A stretch of DNA of 64,000 nt from Siphonodentalium dalli (lineage: Eukaryota > Mollusca > Scaphopoda > Gadilida > Siphonodentaliidae), in assembly GCA_032622095.1 (NCBI GenBank), contig CP136063.1:207191934-207255933 (forward strand), read 5' to 3'. Below the pieces are notes generated by a model, which saw only the letters and a list, made by a program, of their open reading frames with translations, was not told the DNA's origin and did not search any database. Of this stretch, positions 31,901 through 43,675 are shown piece after piece (within the stretch, counting starts at the first letter, position 1; each line of letters opens with the position of its first letter). A program made the position numbers and the translations under genes.

Positions 31901-33150
31901 TACAAAGTCGACGTCGATGCATGTTTAATTACAGCTGTTATCAATAAAATGTGATATTGTGGTTGTTGTTGTTGTAACTGGAGGTCCGAAAGTCTGAACA
32001 CGTCCTTAATCACGTTAAAATGCCACTGGATCCAACTGAGTCATGTTGGGTCGCATTATGATCAATTGGGAAATTTGGTAAAAAATCGTGTTTGGCGGAG
32101 GGGAAGCTAAAATCCAGTAAATCCAAAATTCCTGTTAACTTCTTTCCACATATGTTTGTCAGATAACTGATACACCATTGGATTAACTATTTCGTCAATA
32201 TTGCAATATCCATTTTAATGATAACGTTTGGGAAAAAAATATTTTTGTGAAAAAGAGCGATTTTTCAGCAAAAAATAAATGTTTCGGCTCCAAATGGCAG
32301 GGAAATTCAAATTAACCAACACCTTTTTCACATCAAGTAGATAAATGATATGATGTAGTAATTTTAACACCAACAATGTTGGCAAATAACTTAGGACTTA
32401 GCCGCAGATCTCGCTATACCAAAATCGTTAATTTCTGGAAAAAGTCACTAGTTCATCGTCGATTTGACAATAGCCACCACCGATTCCGTTATTTTTGACT
32501 GTCAGTTTCGTAAACATTATGTTTCTTCTTTTAAAAAAGTTGGTTTCAACTACCGTGGGTTGGGATATCTCGAAAACTAGAGCTCTTTTTCGATTTGGCC
32601 ACCGCACTACAATGTTATTGTAGAGTTATCTCGCTGGCAATGTTATTATTTCCGCTTATTATAAATGTTTGGTTGATTAATTCAGCGTGATCAAGAATCA
32701 TCCTTGTGGTAGGCCAAACACATTTCATCATTATCTTATATTGTGCTTCTTTCTCTTTTTCTTTTTTGCTGTGACTTATAGCAGACGCTAATGTCGAATC
32801 GCTTAATGTTAAGACTCCAGCATACATTTAGTCTGTTGTAAAATAGCTTTAGTTTTCTTTTCCAATGCTATACCACCTATTCAGATTATTTCTGTCTCAT
32901 TTCTCAACTTCTCGGAATGTCTTTTCAACGATTGTTTGGTTCTTCATTTCGACTCTGTTTCTCGTCTACCTGTTTGCTCTATGGAAATTGATATCAACAA
33001 GCTCTTTCTACGTTGTTGTCGCTCCTCGACATCTCTGAAAGATATCTCCATTTATGCGTTATTGATTTATTGTTTCTTCTCAACTTCGTTGATTCTAACG
33101 ACCATAGATGTATTTTTACATACATGTATTTTTAAGTTAATTAAAATAAT
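28936..33150. other. Long non-coding stretch
   Basis: About 4.2 kb with no supported gene, RNA gene or clear repeat. A T17 run lies near 31064-31080 and a short ATAACAAAA repeat near 31527. Open frames are all short and lack domains. Confidence 0.5.
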
Positions 33151-33795
33151 TAGAATATATGGACAAGTTTCCAACTTTCCGAGAACAAAGCGCGTTAAAT
33201 AATATATTTAACAACGATCGCAAATAACGTAAGTTACATCTACTGAGATAAAATCAGAACTGCGGCGGCAGTATTATATATATGTCGCGCGGCGGCAGTA
33301 TTGGCATTGCCAGGTATTCCCATGAGTTTTATGCCACAACAGTTTGAATTGTGCACTGGTCAACGATATACCCTTTTGGCGGTAGTAATGTCCACAATAA
33401 TCACAATCTAGTTCATTCCGCATTTATAATTTGAGTTCTAAGCTGTTATTAGCGCACATTTCCCGCATGTTGTCGTAATCCGATCATCTGAGCGATGTGT
33501 CGGAGAATGTTGTTCTGCCATTGTAGATATGATACGGCGTTGTAACAATGATGTCGGATTTGAATCAGTAACAATCGTTGTTGAGGAAACCTAATGTCCG
33601 CAATTTGGCGTTATTAAAAGTTATTGTCTGACGTCCTCTTCCTCGTTAATATTTTGTTCATGATATCCAACCGTTAGTCGTTGCAGTTCTGATTTGATCT
33701 CAGTAGATGTAACTTACGTTATTTGCGATCGTTGTTAAATATATTATTTAACGCGCTTTGTTCTAGGAAAGTTGGAAACTTGTCCATATATTCTA
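33151..33795. mobile_element. Foldback element with ~113-bp inverted arms
   Basis: Left arm 33151-33263 and right arm 33683-33795 are near-exact reverse complements, sharing GGACAAGTTTCCAACTTTCC-type ends, CGATCGCAAATAACGTAAG and GTTACATCTACTGAGAT. The 420-bp centre is non-coding. Flanks on both sides are A/T runs, so target duplication is unclear. Confidence 0.85.
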
Positions 33796-34039
33796 GTTTT
33801 TTTTTCAATTTTACAGACTTGTTATTAATAATAATCTTTTCACGGTCTTTTAGTTGATATATAATTATTACCGCAGATTTGAATATATGATTTGGCGTTC
33901 CAATTTTATGTCCATTAGTTTTTTGATGAGATGCCTTTGGAACTTTGGAAAATCTCTGAAGCACATGTCTTTCTGTTTGAATAACAACATCACTAAAGGT
34001 ATCTATATTGTGCTAGTAGCATAATTATATATGCAGTTT

Positions 34040-34350
34040 TGCAGTTAAAGTGATGTGAAACACTCCGGTAGGGTTATCAAATATAAATGGAGAATAATAT
34101 TGTTCAAAGTAGTTAGTTTTACAAATATGATATCTAAATTGACAACACACACCGTCATTCTTATATATTAATTAAATGCAGTGACTGCCGATCGCGAAAT
34201 GTTTTCGTTAGTTTATCGCCAATAGATGCGTCCCGATTCAAGTAGTAAATATTTACAATTTAGCGTAGTTCGGACGATGTTTTCTATGGAGTGGTACGGT
34301 CTATTTGCTTGAGATTTTCGGTGATGTTGGTAGAATGCTACATTCCTCAA
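34040..34350 (+). repeat. Dispersed repeat, copy 3 of 3
   Basis: GTGAAACACTCC, CAAGTAGTAAATATTTAC and GAGATTTTCGGTGATGTTGG link it to 18531-18800 (same strand) and 24395-24600 (opposite strand). Confidence 0.65.
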
Positions 34351-34951
34351 GTTGGCATAGCAACTGAAATCTAACTTATCAGTTTCACGCACCCGAACAA
34401 GTACATACGATGTCTTTAAGATATGTTTATAGCTGCAATAGAGTCATATTAGGGCTTACCATAGTTTTGAATAAAACAATTTTATATCTGAGGTGTGTTT
34501 GGCAGCTTCGATCAGCCGCCCCGGTATACAGTCCTATAACATTTAACACCCAGATCCGCTCCATATCTTCTCCAGAGTCCCGACTTAATATAAAATACCT
34601 TAACCATTCCTATACTGAATAGATTATCCCATTAGTTATAAAAGTATACTTGGAACGGTCTATTATTCATTTGGATGGGTGTTCAGTTAATAAAAGAAAC
34701 AACATATCATCATGAAAATATGTTGATATTGGATCTAAATATGTACAAATAGTCCCATATAGGTCTGTTTTAGAAACCATCGTTTATGCACATATAGAGT
34801 GTATTTGCGTTTTCAAATATTGTCAATAAGAGGTTATTTTGAGAATTTATCAAGTAACCCGATATTGTGCTTATGTTCACGAGAACAGACTTATCAAGAC
34901 ACCGGATAGAAGAACATAATTCAAGGGCAGAATTATTCATATATATTGGTT

Positions 34952-35034
34952 GGAAATTTTCAGATAATAAGTTCAACAAACGACCAAATGTCGTGTAATT
35001 GGTTGTTTGTTGAACTTTTTATCTGAAAATTTCC
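34952..35034. repeat. 83-nt hairpin
   Basis: Arms 34952-34987 and 34999-35034 pair over about 36 bp with few mismatches (GGAAATTTTCAGATAA and AAGTTCAACAAACGACC on the left arm), separated by about 11 nt. Could be a MITE remnant or a structured RNA precursor; nothing decides between these. Confidence 0.8.
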
Positions 35035-36140
35035 TAAGGGAAATACTCGCCAATGAGTATTTGGTATATAACGTGTTAAATGTCCGTTTGTGTTTACTAC
35101 ATACCCACAGCTAACCAGTTGTTAGTTTCTCATATTAGCATGTATAACATGGGAAATGTCTGCATGGGTATTCTGCACTTTTAAATTACGTAACTCCTCT
35201 TTCTGCCAAACATGTGACAACCAAAATGACGGAAAATAAGTGCCTCATCAGAAATGCTTCGTATGGCGATATTTTTAATATACTAGTAGAGGTAGTGACA
35301 TGTTTCTTGTGCCATAAATATGTCGGTAAAATGTAAAATGAATTATAAATGTGAGGTGGCAGCAGCGGATAACAGTACAATATATGCAACTTTTTAATGA
35401 TCTTCTCCCCGTGTTGTTTGCTCGCATGATAATATAGTATATAGACGGTAGTGCATGCGGGTCAGAAAAGAATGTCAAGTTTGAATGGCCAAAGATGTAT
35501 TCATGGTTACAGGCATCCAATGTCAGAACATATACGATCCAGATAGATGAAGTGTTGCATTGTTCGCTGTGGATATGCTGATTATTCAAACATGTGAAAT
35601 ATTTTATCTGTATTACTCTAGACATTTACTGCGAAGTAAAGTAGATTTCCCCACAATTGGTCAGGAGCCCTGGGTACATCTTTAATGTACATAACAGGTG
35701 GGGGGTCTCTCTTGTTTCGATTTAGAAACTGATGGGGTGGGGTCGAGTGTCATGTCACATAATGTTTACAGGTAGCAATTCAGTTCATCTGATGCATGGT
35801 CTGCCCAGCGGTGACTCATTATTATAGGTTACTGTTTTACAGTCTATGCCCCAGATGGCTGACAACGATAATAAGATAACAAATAGAACATGAAAGCAAA
35901 CCTAACTGGGAAAAGAACATTATGAATAATCAACAAATACACCAGATGTGAATGCTAAAGCTGGGGACATAGCTGATATTAGCGTCATGCTTTCTGCAAA
36001 ATCCAATTCTCTATTATAATTTTCTTTATGTTATACTATGTGATGTGCCCGACTTCGTCCGGGCTATTTAGGTATTTCTTTGTGATCGCCTCCGTCTGGG
36101 CAGAATGTACAGATATTTACAATGAGTAAATATTTATATA
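35035..36140. other. Non-coding, with possible Helitron-like hairpin near 36045-36065
   Basis: CCCGACTTCGTCCGGG at about 36048 is the reverse complement of the stem-loop at the 28.9-kb Helitron-like end, but here the sequence beyond the stem reads ATAG and not CTAG. No gene seen. Confidence 0.4.
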
Positions 36141-36305
36141 TTGATCTACTAATTCAAAGTGACAACGTTGAACAATACTGACCGAACAACGCTTAAAAGT
36201 ATTATGAGAAAGAAAAAAACTATTGTTCGATCTGTTCAGAAACATGCCTATATGAGCGTATATAAGCGAGGTCAAGATCAAGGACACGGTCGCACGTGAA
36301 ATTGG
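36141..36305 (+). repeat. Direct repeat flanking the LINE, left copy
   Basis: TTGATCTACTAATTCAAAGT, AACATGCCTATATGAGCG and AAGGACACGGTCGCA also occur in order at 40813-40945, on the other side of the 36.8-40.7-kb LINE and in the same orientation. The left copy has an extra ~25 bp after GTTGAA. Confidence 0.85.
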
Positions 36306-36479
36306 ATCCGTCCATATTGTTCATGGGATCAAAGTAGGCCAAATATATTCTTTAATTGTCATCCGAGATCGAAGATTAGCAAAAACAAAATATTACATAC
36401 ATGTATAACATATTTACAAAGGATATCTGAAAGAGATAACACATAATAGTTTATGAGATAAGCAACGTCACAAACGACA

Positions 36480-36602
36480 GTGGTATATATATACCCATAC
36501 ATATACATAAATATATACACACATAAACACACACACACACATATATATATACATATACATATATATATATACATATATATACATATACATAGCTATACAT
36601 AT

Positions 36603-36645
<43 letters not shown>

Positions 36646-36760
36646 CATACACATATATGTACACATACACACACATACATACATACACATATACATACAC
36701 GCATACATACGCACATATACATACACACGTACACACATATATATATATATATATGCATAA
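36480..36760. repeat. (TATACA/CATACA)n microsatellite at the LINE 3' end
   Basis: About 280 bp of TATACATA, CACACA and CATACATA words, directly 3' (minus strand) of the LINE coding region. Long open frames here encode only Tyr/Ile/His/Thr strings and are composition artefacts. Confidence 0.9.
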
Positions 36761-36872
36761 TTATAGTCTCAATTGTATTGCGGGTCGTATATACTCAGAA
36801 CGATGTAATCATTAGTCAGAGGTCAAAGGTTTGTTAAGTTCCGGTGACCTTGTATTAATTAACAGAGCGATA

Positions 36873-39800
36873 TTAACCGGTATCTAGATGGTAAAATTTC
36901 CAAATATTTGCTGCTAAACGCGAGAAGAACAAGACTAATTCGTCGGTATGGAGCACACCAGGAACTTCTAACGGCGGGTGGCCGAGATAGCAACCCAATA
37001 GTTGATAAGTATCTAGGTTATCAGGAAATACGAATGTTTCGGTGCCGAATTGGTCAATAATATCGAACCATACAATATTCCTAACATCAGCAAGAGCTAC
37101 ACAGTCACAAAATACATGTTGTACAATACATTCATATACAAGTCCACATTTGCAGCATTTACCTTTGTCCCTATAGGCGGTGTGAGCCACTAAACGGGCA
37201 ATAAGCAAGAAGATATATTTCTCTGCCGGTTTGGATTTACACGCATGCCACAGTGGAGACATATCAAGAGAATTGTGGAAATGAGAAAATATTGCCAATT
37301 CTTGATCTGATAACACGGTTGATTTCCATATGGCATTGTCATAAGCAAGAATTTTATCGCGAACCAGAGTTTTCCATGCATATTTAGAAGGGAAGAAACC
37401 ATTGGTAAAGTATATTGTAAGGACATCAAGCAAATCATATTTAATAAGAATATTATATATTTCTAAAAAGATAGATTTGGAGCAGTGTTGACCGAGAATG
37501 AAATGAAAAAGTCTGAGAAGAAATATATGTTTAACAGTTTTGTCATGGGCCAGTCTACAGAGGGATCCGAATAGCCGACTCCAGATGGCCTACTCCCAGC
37601 ATTCCTTGGGCGATAGCAGTGCGACATCTCGTAGGTAAGCCCTGCATGTTTTTAAGACACATGCGATGTAATTTTTCAAGTTTTAACTTGTCGCTTTGTG
37701 ACAGGCTATTTAGAAGTTCAGATCCATATAGCCCGGCGGGTAGAACCATAGATTTATATATTTTAAGACAACTAGATGGTGTTATCCCACCGGGGTATAC
37801 ACCGGCATTTATGAGGTAGAAGTATGTACTCCTTATCTTATTACAAATATGGATAGTCAAATTTGATGCCATCTTATGTGTAGATAATGGCACACCCAGG
37901 TGCACTGTAGAATCGACTTCCTTTAGAGTGGAAGAGATGCTACCAAACTTCCAAGTTCGGTTGCTTCTTATCTGTTCAGATTTTGTTTCATTAAAGACCA
38001 TAATAACCGTTTTCGTAGGGTTATAGTTATACCTCCACTTTCTGCTATAAGTTATACATGTTTCATACAAATGAGTTAAGCCAGATTTACTAAGAGAAAG
38101 TAAAAGCATATCGTCTGCGTGAGTTATGGCTGAACAGTTTATATCATGAATCTGAAGACCGAAGGGTAGGTTTGCTAACGTTTGAAGCAATTCATCTATG
38201 TATAACGTATATAGGAGAGATGACAGGATACTCCCCTGTCTGGTCCCTTGGTACGCTGTAAACCATCTTGATGTCGAGTTTTTAAAACGGACATAGCATT
38301 GTAAGTTAGTAAGAAGGGCATGAAACATGTGCCATATTTTTCCAACGAAACCTCGCTCTAAGAGCTTATATAGTAGGCCATTTATCCATACACAATCAAA
38401 GGCTTTTTGTGTATCTAACATACAGGCGAAGAGTTTGCTGCCACGTTCTCCGGTATACGATATACACTCTTGCACCAGGTAAGAAGTCATTGCACAGCTA
38501 ATTATTTCCTTTTGGAAACCATGTTGTAAGGCATTAACATGGACCAGTGAAGGTGTATTGTTCTGGATACGGGTAAGTATGACTTTTTCGAATAATTTGT
38601 AGATTGCAGGAAGAATAGTTATGGGGCGGTTGCTGTCGAAACTATCCCTCGGTTTTGAACCACCTTTATAAAGAATCACCATGAAGCCTTTTTTAGAATT
38701 ACTCGGTACGTGTGTCAGAGTGAACATCTTTGAGAACATATACGCCAAACAAGACAAAAGTTGGTCTCCACCAAATATAAGATGCTCATTAACGATGGAG
38801 TCATAACCTGCCGCTTTGCCGCGGTTCAGCGTTGGCACCAGATTCGACAGCTCGCGCACCATAACAGGATAAGTTAACAATTTGTCCACATTAGTACGCG
38901 TAGTGAACATATCGCGATATGTATCATCTACGAAAGTATTTACATGATCAAAATGATTTGAATCAAATTCTGGTGAGTATAGTGGTGAGTAAATTTTTTC
39001 GAAGTAGGATGCACAGGCTTCAGCAATGTCCACTTGACCTCTGTATAAGTTACCTTCGTAAAGAAAAGACGAGGGGTTAAGTTGGTTGCTATTCCGGCGT
39101 TTCATATTGAATAGCTTGTAAAACATTTGTTGATCGAGTTCCGCATGCTTATCGATTTCGGCGTGGGCTTCACTGAGGTATGATTCAGACAATTTGCGAA
39201 ATTCGCGCCTAAAGTTACATTTGGCAGCTTTATACTCTGCATATGATGAGTGGCCTTCGCGCGGACGGCCTTCTGTTATCCATGTCGAGCGCAAGTTCTC
39301 CATGATTTTATGGAGGGAGTTCAAATTATCACTCCAAAACGGTTTTAAGTGATGTGAATACACTGATAGAGGGACTATTCATCGTGCGGTAATTTGCATT
39401 GCTTCAACTATATTTGCATAATATGCGTCAAGAGAAAGGGAATCTGTAATGTTAGATTTTGGCAGATATGATGCTAATGTATTTTGATACAGTTGTCTCA
39501 AGTTCTCATCGGATTCTACTTTTTTCCATTTATATTTGATGCTTTTGTTTGATTGAGACTGTGAGTGATATGCCATATGGTCATGAAAATTTAACGTCAA
39601 CTCAATTGGACGATGATTTGAGACTTCGTCTGTAGTATGAACGAAAGTCTTCAGATGGCATGTGCTGTGCTGGTCTTCAATCACAGAAAACATTTTCATT
39701 TCAGATACGAAATTCGAGAACCTTTTATTCCTTGCATCAGATTTATTTAGGTTCCCGTTAAAGTCACCCATGAGGATTACCGAACCAAGAGTCCGAAAAC

Positions 39801-40263
39801 CATCGACAATGTCGAAGAGGGTTTGCAGTGATTCGCTATAAGCCTCGATTGGTAAGTTCGAGGAGGGAAGATACACTTGAATGATATATACGAAAAAGTT
39901 TGGACTGATTTGTAATTGGATACCAACACAGCGGTCATCGGTGATGTCTACAACAGATACACGATTATTTAATCGAGTGTACCACATGATTGAGACACCT
40001 CCCTTTGGACGACCTTTATCAGAGGATGCACGCTCACTATTGTCAGTGTCGCAGACGGTATGGTGTTTGTAATAGGGCGACAATAAATCCATGAAATTAA
40101 CACGTGACTCTGTGAGCCAATGCTCACTAATACCCATCACGTCGACAGTTTGTTTATCAAGAATGTTTTTAAGATAACCAGCAGAAGATGTAACTCCAGT
40201 AACATTCCAAGACAGTAGTTTCAGAAGGTCAGAAGGATTCATAGTAGTTGATGTGCAATTCAT
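36873..40263 (-). mobile_element. Near-intact LINE ORF2: APE endonuclease, reverse transcriptase, CCHC knuckle
   Basis: Starts at ATG 40263, 15 bp after the ORF1 stop. The endonuclease (to 39382) shows LKLLSWNVTG, GISEHWL, ILMGDFNGNL and a final SNHRP in place of the usual SDH; the segment before it looks shortened. A single in-frame TGA (39381-39379) separates it from the reverse transcriptase (39378-37555). This has RPITILPAIYKLFEKVI, LDTQKAFDCVW, AYQGTRQGSILS, the catalytic ITHADDMLLLS and PTKTVIMVF. A frameshift near 37560 leads to the last frame (to 36873), which carries a C-x2-C-x9-H-x4-C knuckle. Domain order fits the Jockey/I superfamily of non-LTR elements. Only these two lesions are visible, so it inserted recently. 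It nicks DNA and copies its own RNA into the target. Confidence 0.92.
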
Positions 40264-40278
40264 AATGGGTTGACTGTT

Positions 40279-40725
40279 TTAACTATCCGCACGGTGTCCT
40301 ACACCTGAGCCAATATGTTCGCACTCCATATTTGATGGCCAAAAATCAGGTTGGTCAACATAATGGCCATGACTTTCCAAGACATTAATGGTTGCATAAG
40401 ATGGCATATCATACTGATCTGTGTGCAGTCTAACGACAGAGAACACGATTCCATTCTTGTGTAAATGATACTCAATGTCATTTGCGCATACGGTTTCGTC
40501 AAAATTACCAATGCGAAAACGTGTTGTTTGGATTTTCACATTGGAGCTGTATTTAGATTTCCAGCGTCGTCGGTTGTTGCTGTGTTGCGCGTTCCTATTG
40601 TCACGGCTACGGTTATCACGATTTTGATATTGTCCAGGATGACCACCGCGGTATCTACTGTCTCCAGAATTATCATAACCGGATACGGGCGGTTTGTCAT
40701 AGCAATAGTCGGATAAGTCGAGCAG
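40279..40725 (-). pseudogene. LINE ORF1, 5'-truncated: RGG/Asn-Arg-rich linker plus RRM-like end
   Basis: An open minus-strand frame of about 148 codons without an ATG ends at TAA 40281-40279. The upstream half is low-complexity and basic (SRYRGGHPGQYQNRDNRSRD). The downstream half (TTRFRIGNFDE onward, with YATINVLESHGHYVDQPDFWP) resembles the compact C-terminal RNA-binding part of LINE ORF1 proteins. Loss of the N-terminus marks where the element was truncated, about 40.73 kb. Expected role: nucleic-acid chaperone of the retrotransposition particle. Confidence 0.6.
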
Positions 40726-40739
40726 TTATCGAGTCTATA

Positions 40740-41020
40740 ACATACATACATAGATACATACATACATGTACACACAGCCAGACAGAAGTTCCAAACTGTA
40801 TAATATATGAGAGGTTGATCTACTAATTCAAAGTGACAACGTTGAAAAGTATTACGAGAAAGAGAAAAACTATTGTTCAATCTGTCCAGAAACATGCCTA
40901 TATGAGCGTATATGAGCGAGGTCAATGTCAAGGACACGGTCGCATGGTACACATACATACATACATACAGAGAGAAGTTCCAAAATATATAATAGATGTG
41001 CATGATTTAGAAAAAATAAA
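40740..41020 (+). repeat. Right direct repeat plus CATA tracts
   Basis: The 40813-40945 segment is the partner of 36141-36305. It sits between two CATACATACAT tracts, each followed by AGAAGTTCCAAA(C/A)T and a TATAATA word, so a ~190-bp unit is itself partly duplicated. Confidence 0.75.
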
Positions 41021-42170
41021 CATGTTTACACCAACGAGTGGTGTGTTGTTGCAATAGCATCCCCGAAACGGAATCGTAATTTAAATATAATATAACTATA
41101 GAAATGTAAAGCGATCTTAGTAGTTCTCAGACAAAACGCACTGCTTCAAATGAACGAATATTTAATTCATTGCCCATCATCGCTATACAGAGGTAACCAG
41201 AATATTCGAACTGGCATTGATTTCCAATATTAATGGTCTGGATCGATTGTACAATGGACACTGAACATTGTTAATAATCAACTCTCACTAGGAGGTTCAC
41301 CACACAGTTACCCATAACACACAGCGTCTAATTACATGAATTTACATAATAATATTTTGCATTGCAATCTACACTTACATAAATAACTATTACACTCACA
41401 TTACTCGTTTAAAGTGCCGTATATATGCTGTACCCGTAATATGTATACGTTGTACCCGTAATATGTATACGATGACAGCCGGAGATAATGGACAGGTTTA
41501 GATCGTGAAACGGCAAACACCGAACTTGAGTTGCTATATAAATGTTCTTGGCGTAAAAGCACATCCGAATATATCTGCAGGAACGCTCGGCGTCTGCCGA
41601 AAAGTAATAATAAAGACCGGGTGATTTGGCGGGAAAAAAGGCGATGGCTAAATGTATATACATCGCGCCTATAAATGTTCACATAATTCACACCATGTCA
41701 TGAATTGTACTGTAGGAGCTTGTTGTGTGGGGACATTATTTTAAAGTTAAACACGTAAACTGGTAATATCGAGTTTGGAAATATACGACCAGATGCATTA
41801 CTATAGTTATGTCGCTTGTTACAAGTTCTCGTATGAACTCCCAATGATCTAAAACAGTTTCGACACAATGGAACCGCCTAACAGTCACGCGAATCAGCTG
41901 ACCATCGATAGCTAATAGTAACCCAAATTTGAAGTTTTCCGTTGTAAAATGCAATCCGAGTTTGTGATGCGATTGTTCAACGAGAACCGTCAGATTCGAG
42001 TTGTACTTCGCGGCGCGACAAACGTGTACACCACGGTGAATATGGGACAAACTGTACCCCAGCAAGGGACCACACATATTATTGCATCGTAACTGTCATA
42101 CATGTGTCGTAACAACAATGGCTAATCACTTTATACAACTATCATGCAGCTAACGCGACCATCATCATAG
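41021..42170. other. Non-coding, includes presumed GPCR 3' UTR
   Basis: No gene is supported. The sequence immediately left of 42171 would be the 3' untranslated region of the receptor gene. No unambiguous AATAAA was found on the minus strand; an ATTAAA variant lies at about 41161-41166. A 21-bp duplication (TACCCGTAATATGTATACG) lies near 41431-41475. Confidence 0.45.
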
Positions 42171-42928
42171 CTAGTGTCTAGTGACCACAGTTTCCTCGGA
42201 GGAAGTTTCAGATTGAGGTTTATTGCACTGACAACATGGTAATAACTGAAAGAAAATCCTCTTGTAAGCACGATTAAAGTTCTTGTTGGAAAGTCCATAT
42301 ATGATGCTGTTCATACCAGAATTAACGTGCGCTAAAATACTGGCGAATGAATGAAACCCCGGTGGAAATGGTGCATATGGTCCGGGGTATACGCAGATGA
42401 TGAAGGGGAGCCAGCACACAGTATAAACAACGAAAATAATAAACAGAGTTCTCGCCAAAGCCATGTCCGTACTTCGGGCCGATTTGACAGCATGTCTTCG
42501 TCCGCTGACCTTGTTAAAGTTGCTTCGACTCGCCTTCACGTGTAGATATATCCTCAGATAACACACTGCAGTCAGGGTCCATGGTAGACCGAACGCGACG
42601 GTTGCAAGAGTAATTGTGAAACTGAAATCTTTTCGTGTATCCCATAAGCAGATTAGATGTCTGTTGTCGAACACGTGACCACCCCAGCCAGAATACAAAG
42701 AAACGTCAATAGCAACGCAGACGACCCAAAGACCGACGATTAGAATGACACAACCTTTCTTAGTGAAGAATTTATCATACAGCGGCGTTCGACATATATG
42801 CACATATCGGTCTACACTGATGGCGCAAATCGTAAGAAGTGAGCAAGCGCAGGTCACGATGCAGATATCAGCGAAGATGTTACATGTTGTTTGTCGGCCG
42901 TCGAAGAAAACTTCTCCATTCACGAGAC
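42171..42928 (-). CDS. Melatonin-receptor-like class A GPCR, coding exon 3 (ECL1 to C-terminus)
   Basis: Encodes residues 89-340 of the 340-aa receptor. Visible hallmarks are Cys104 (position 3.25) and ISVDRYVHIC, with the DRY arginine exactly 25 residues later. Further along are Trp156 in TM4, an ECL2 Cys182 that can pair with Cys104, Pro204 in TM5, CWLPF in TM6, and HVNSGMNSIIYGLSNKNF in TM7, where NSIIY replaces the usual NPxxY. Helix 8 has NRAYKRIF and a CCQC palmitoylation-type cluster. The NSxxY and YGLSNKNF signatures fit the melatonin-receptor/GPR84/Moody-like branch; the ligand cannot be told. Acceptor TTAAAG|GT at 42929 is preferred because it joins in phase to exon 2 as Gly89 and gives a normal-length first extracellular loop (VVGLVNGEVFFDG). 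Stop TAG 42173-42171. Confidence 0.93.
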
Positions 42929-43675
42929 CTTTAACGACAGGAAACAATACATATATAGTGAAATAAGGTTCTTGCAGTACCAATTCCGCTGGCATTGTAT
43001 CCACAACCGATAACAATATAATTATGTGAGTGTGATCTGTTATTAACAGTTTTAACCATTTCTACATGTATGTTCAATATTTATTGACGAGTAGTTACAT
43101 TGGCAAATGTTCAGATAAACAATAATTTCAACACACGACCATAGGTTATCATCGGGATTGCTTAACCACACTTCCAACGGTGCCGAAAAATAAAACCTGT
43201 ACTCCTGAGATTATGAGGTTCTTTTCGACTTGTATTCCTTCTGTTTTGTTCGAAAAAACAAACCCTTAATAGCTCAATTGAACTGCGGGGGTATACTTAG
43301 TCCCAATTTGAACAGTCTCAGCTCTGATTTCAACTGCTGCTGTCCTGCACAATTACTGTGCGTATTTCGTTATTGGTTTTGGGAGTCTCCAATTCGAATA
43401 GATGTAACTGACTTTCGACAAAATTTTATGCCTACAACCTGTTTTACACAGACAATCAACTTTTAGCAGTTTTAGAGCGAGCACCTCTAGATGTGAGATA
43501 TCAAATTTCATAACTTTTCGGTGCAAAATATTACTGGACTTGCAGACACTGCAGGCACTTACTGGACTTGCAGACAGTAGTCGACACCTTTCGCTCGCAC
43601 AATGAACTACTACTGATAAGAGTTACGAACAGCTATAATAGTACACTGAGAAAAATACGGACGTTTCGATTGCGT

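Noticed and set aside
36035-36080. Second Helitron 3' end on the minus strand
   Set aside because: The stem-loop matches, but the terminal CTRR is ATAG, and no tandem repeat or other Helitron feature accompanies it; kept only as a note.
36451-36815. Long open frames of about 95-111 codons on both strands
   Set aside because: They translate the TATACA/CATACA microsatellite into Tyr-Ile-Cys or His-Thr-Tyr strings and have no other content.
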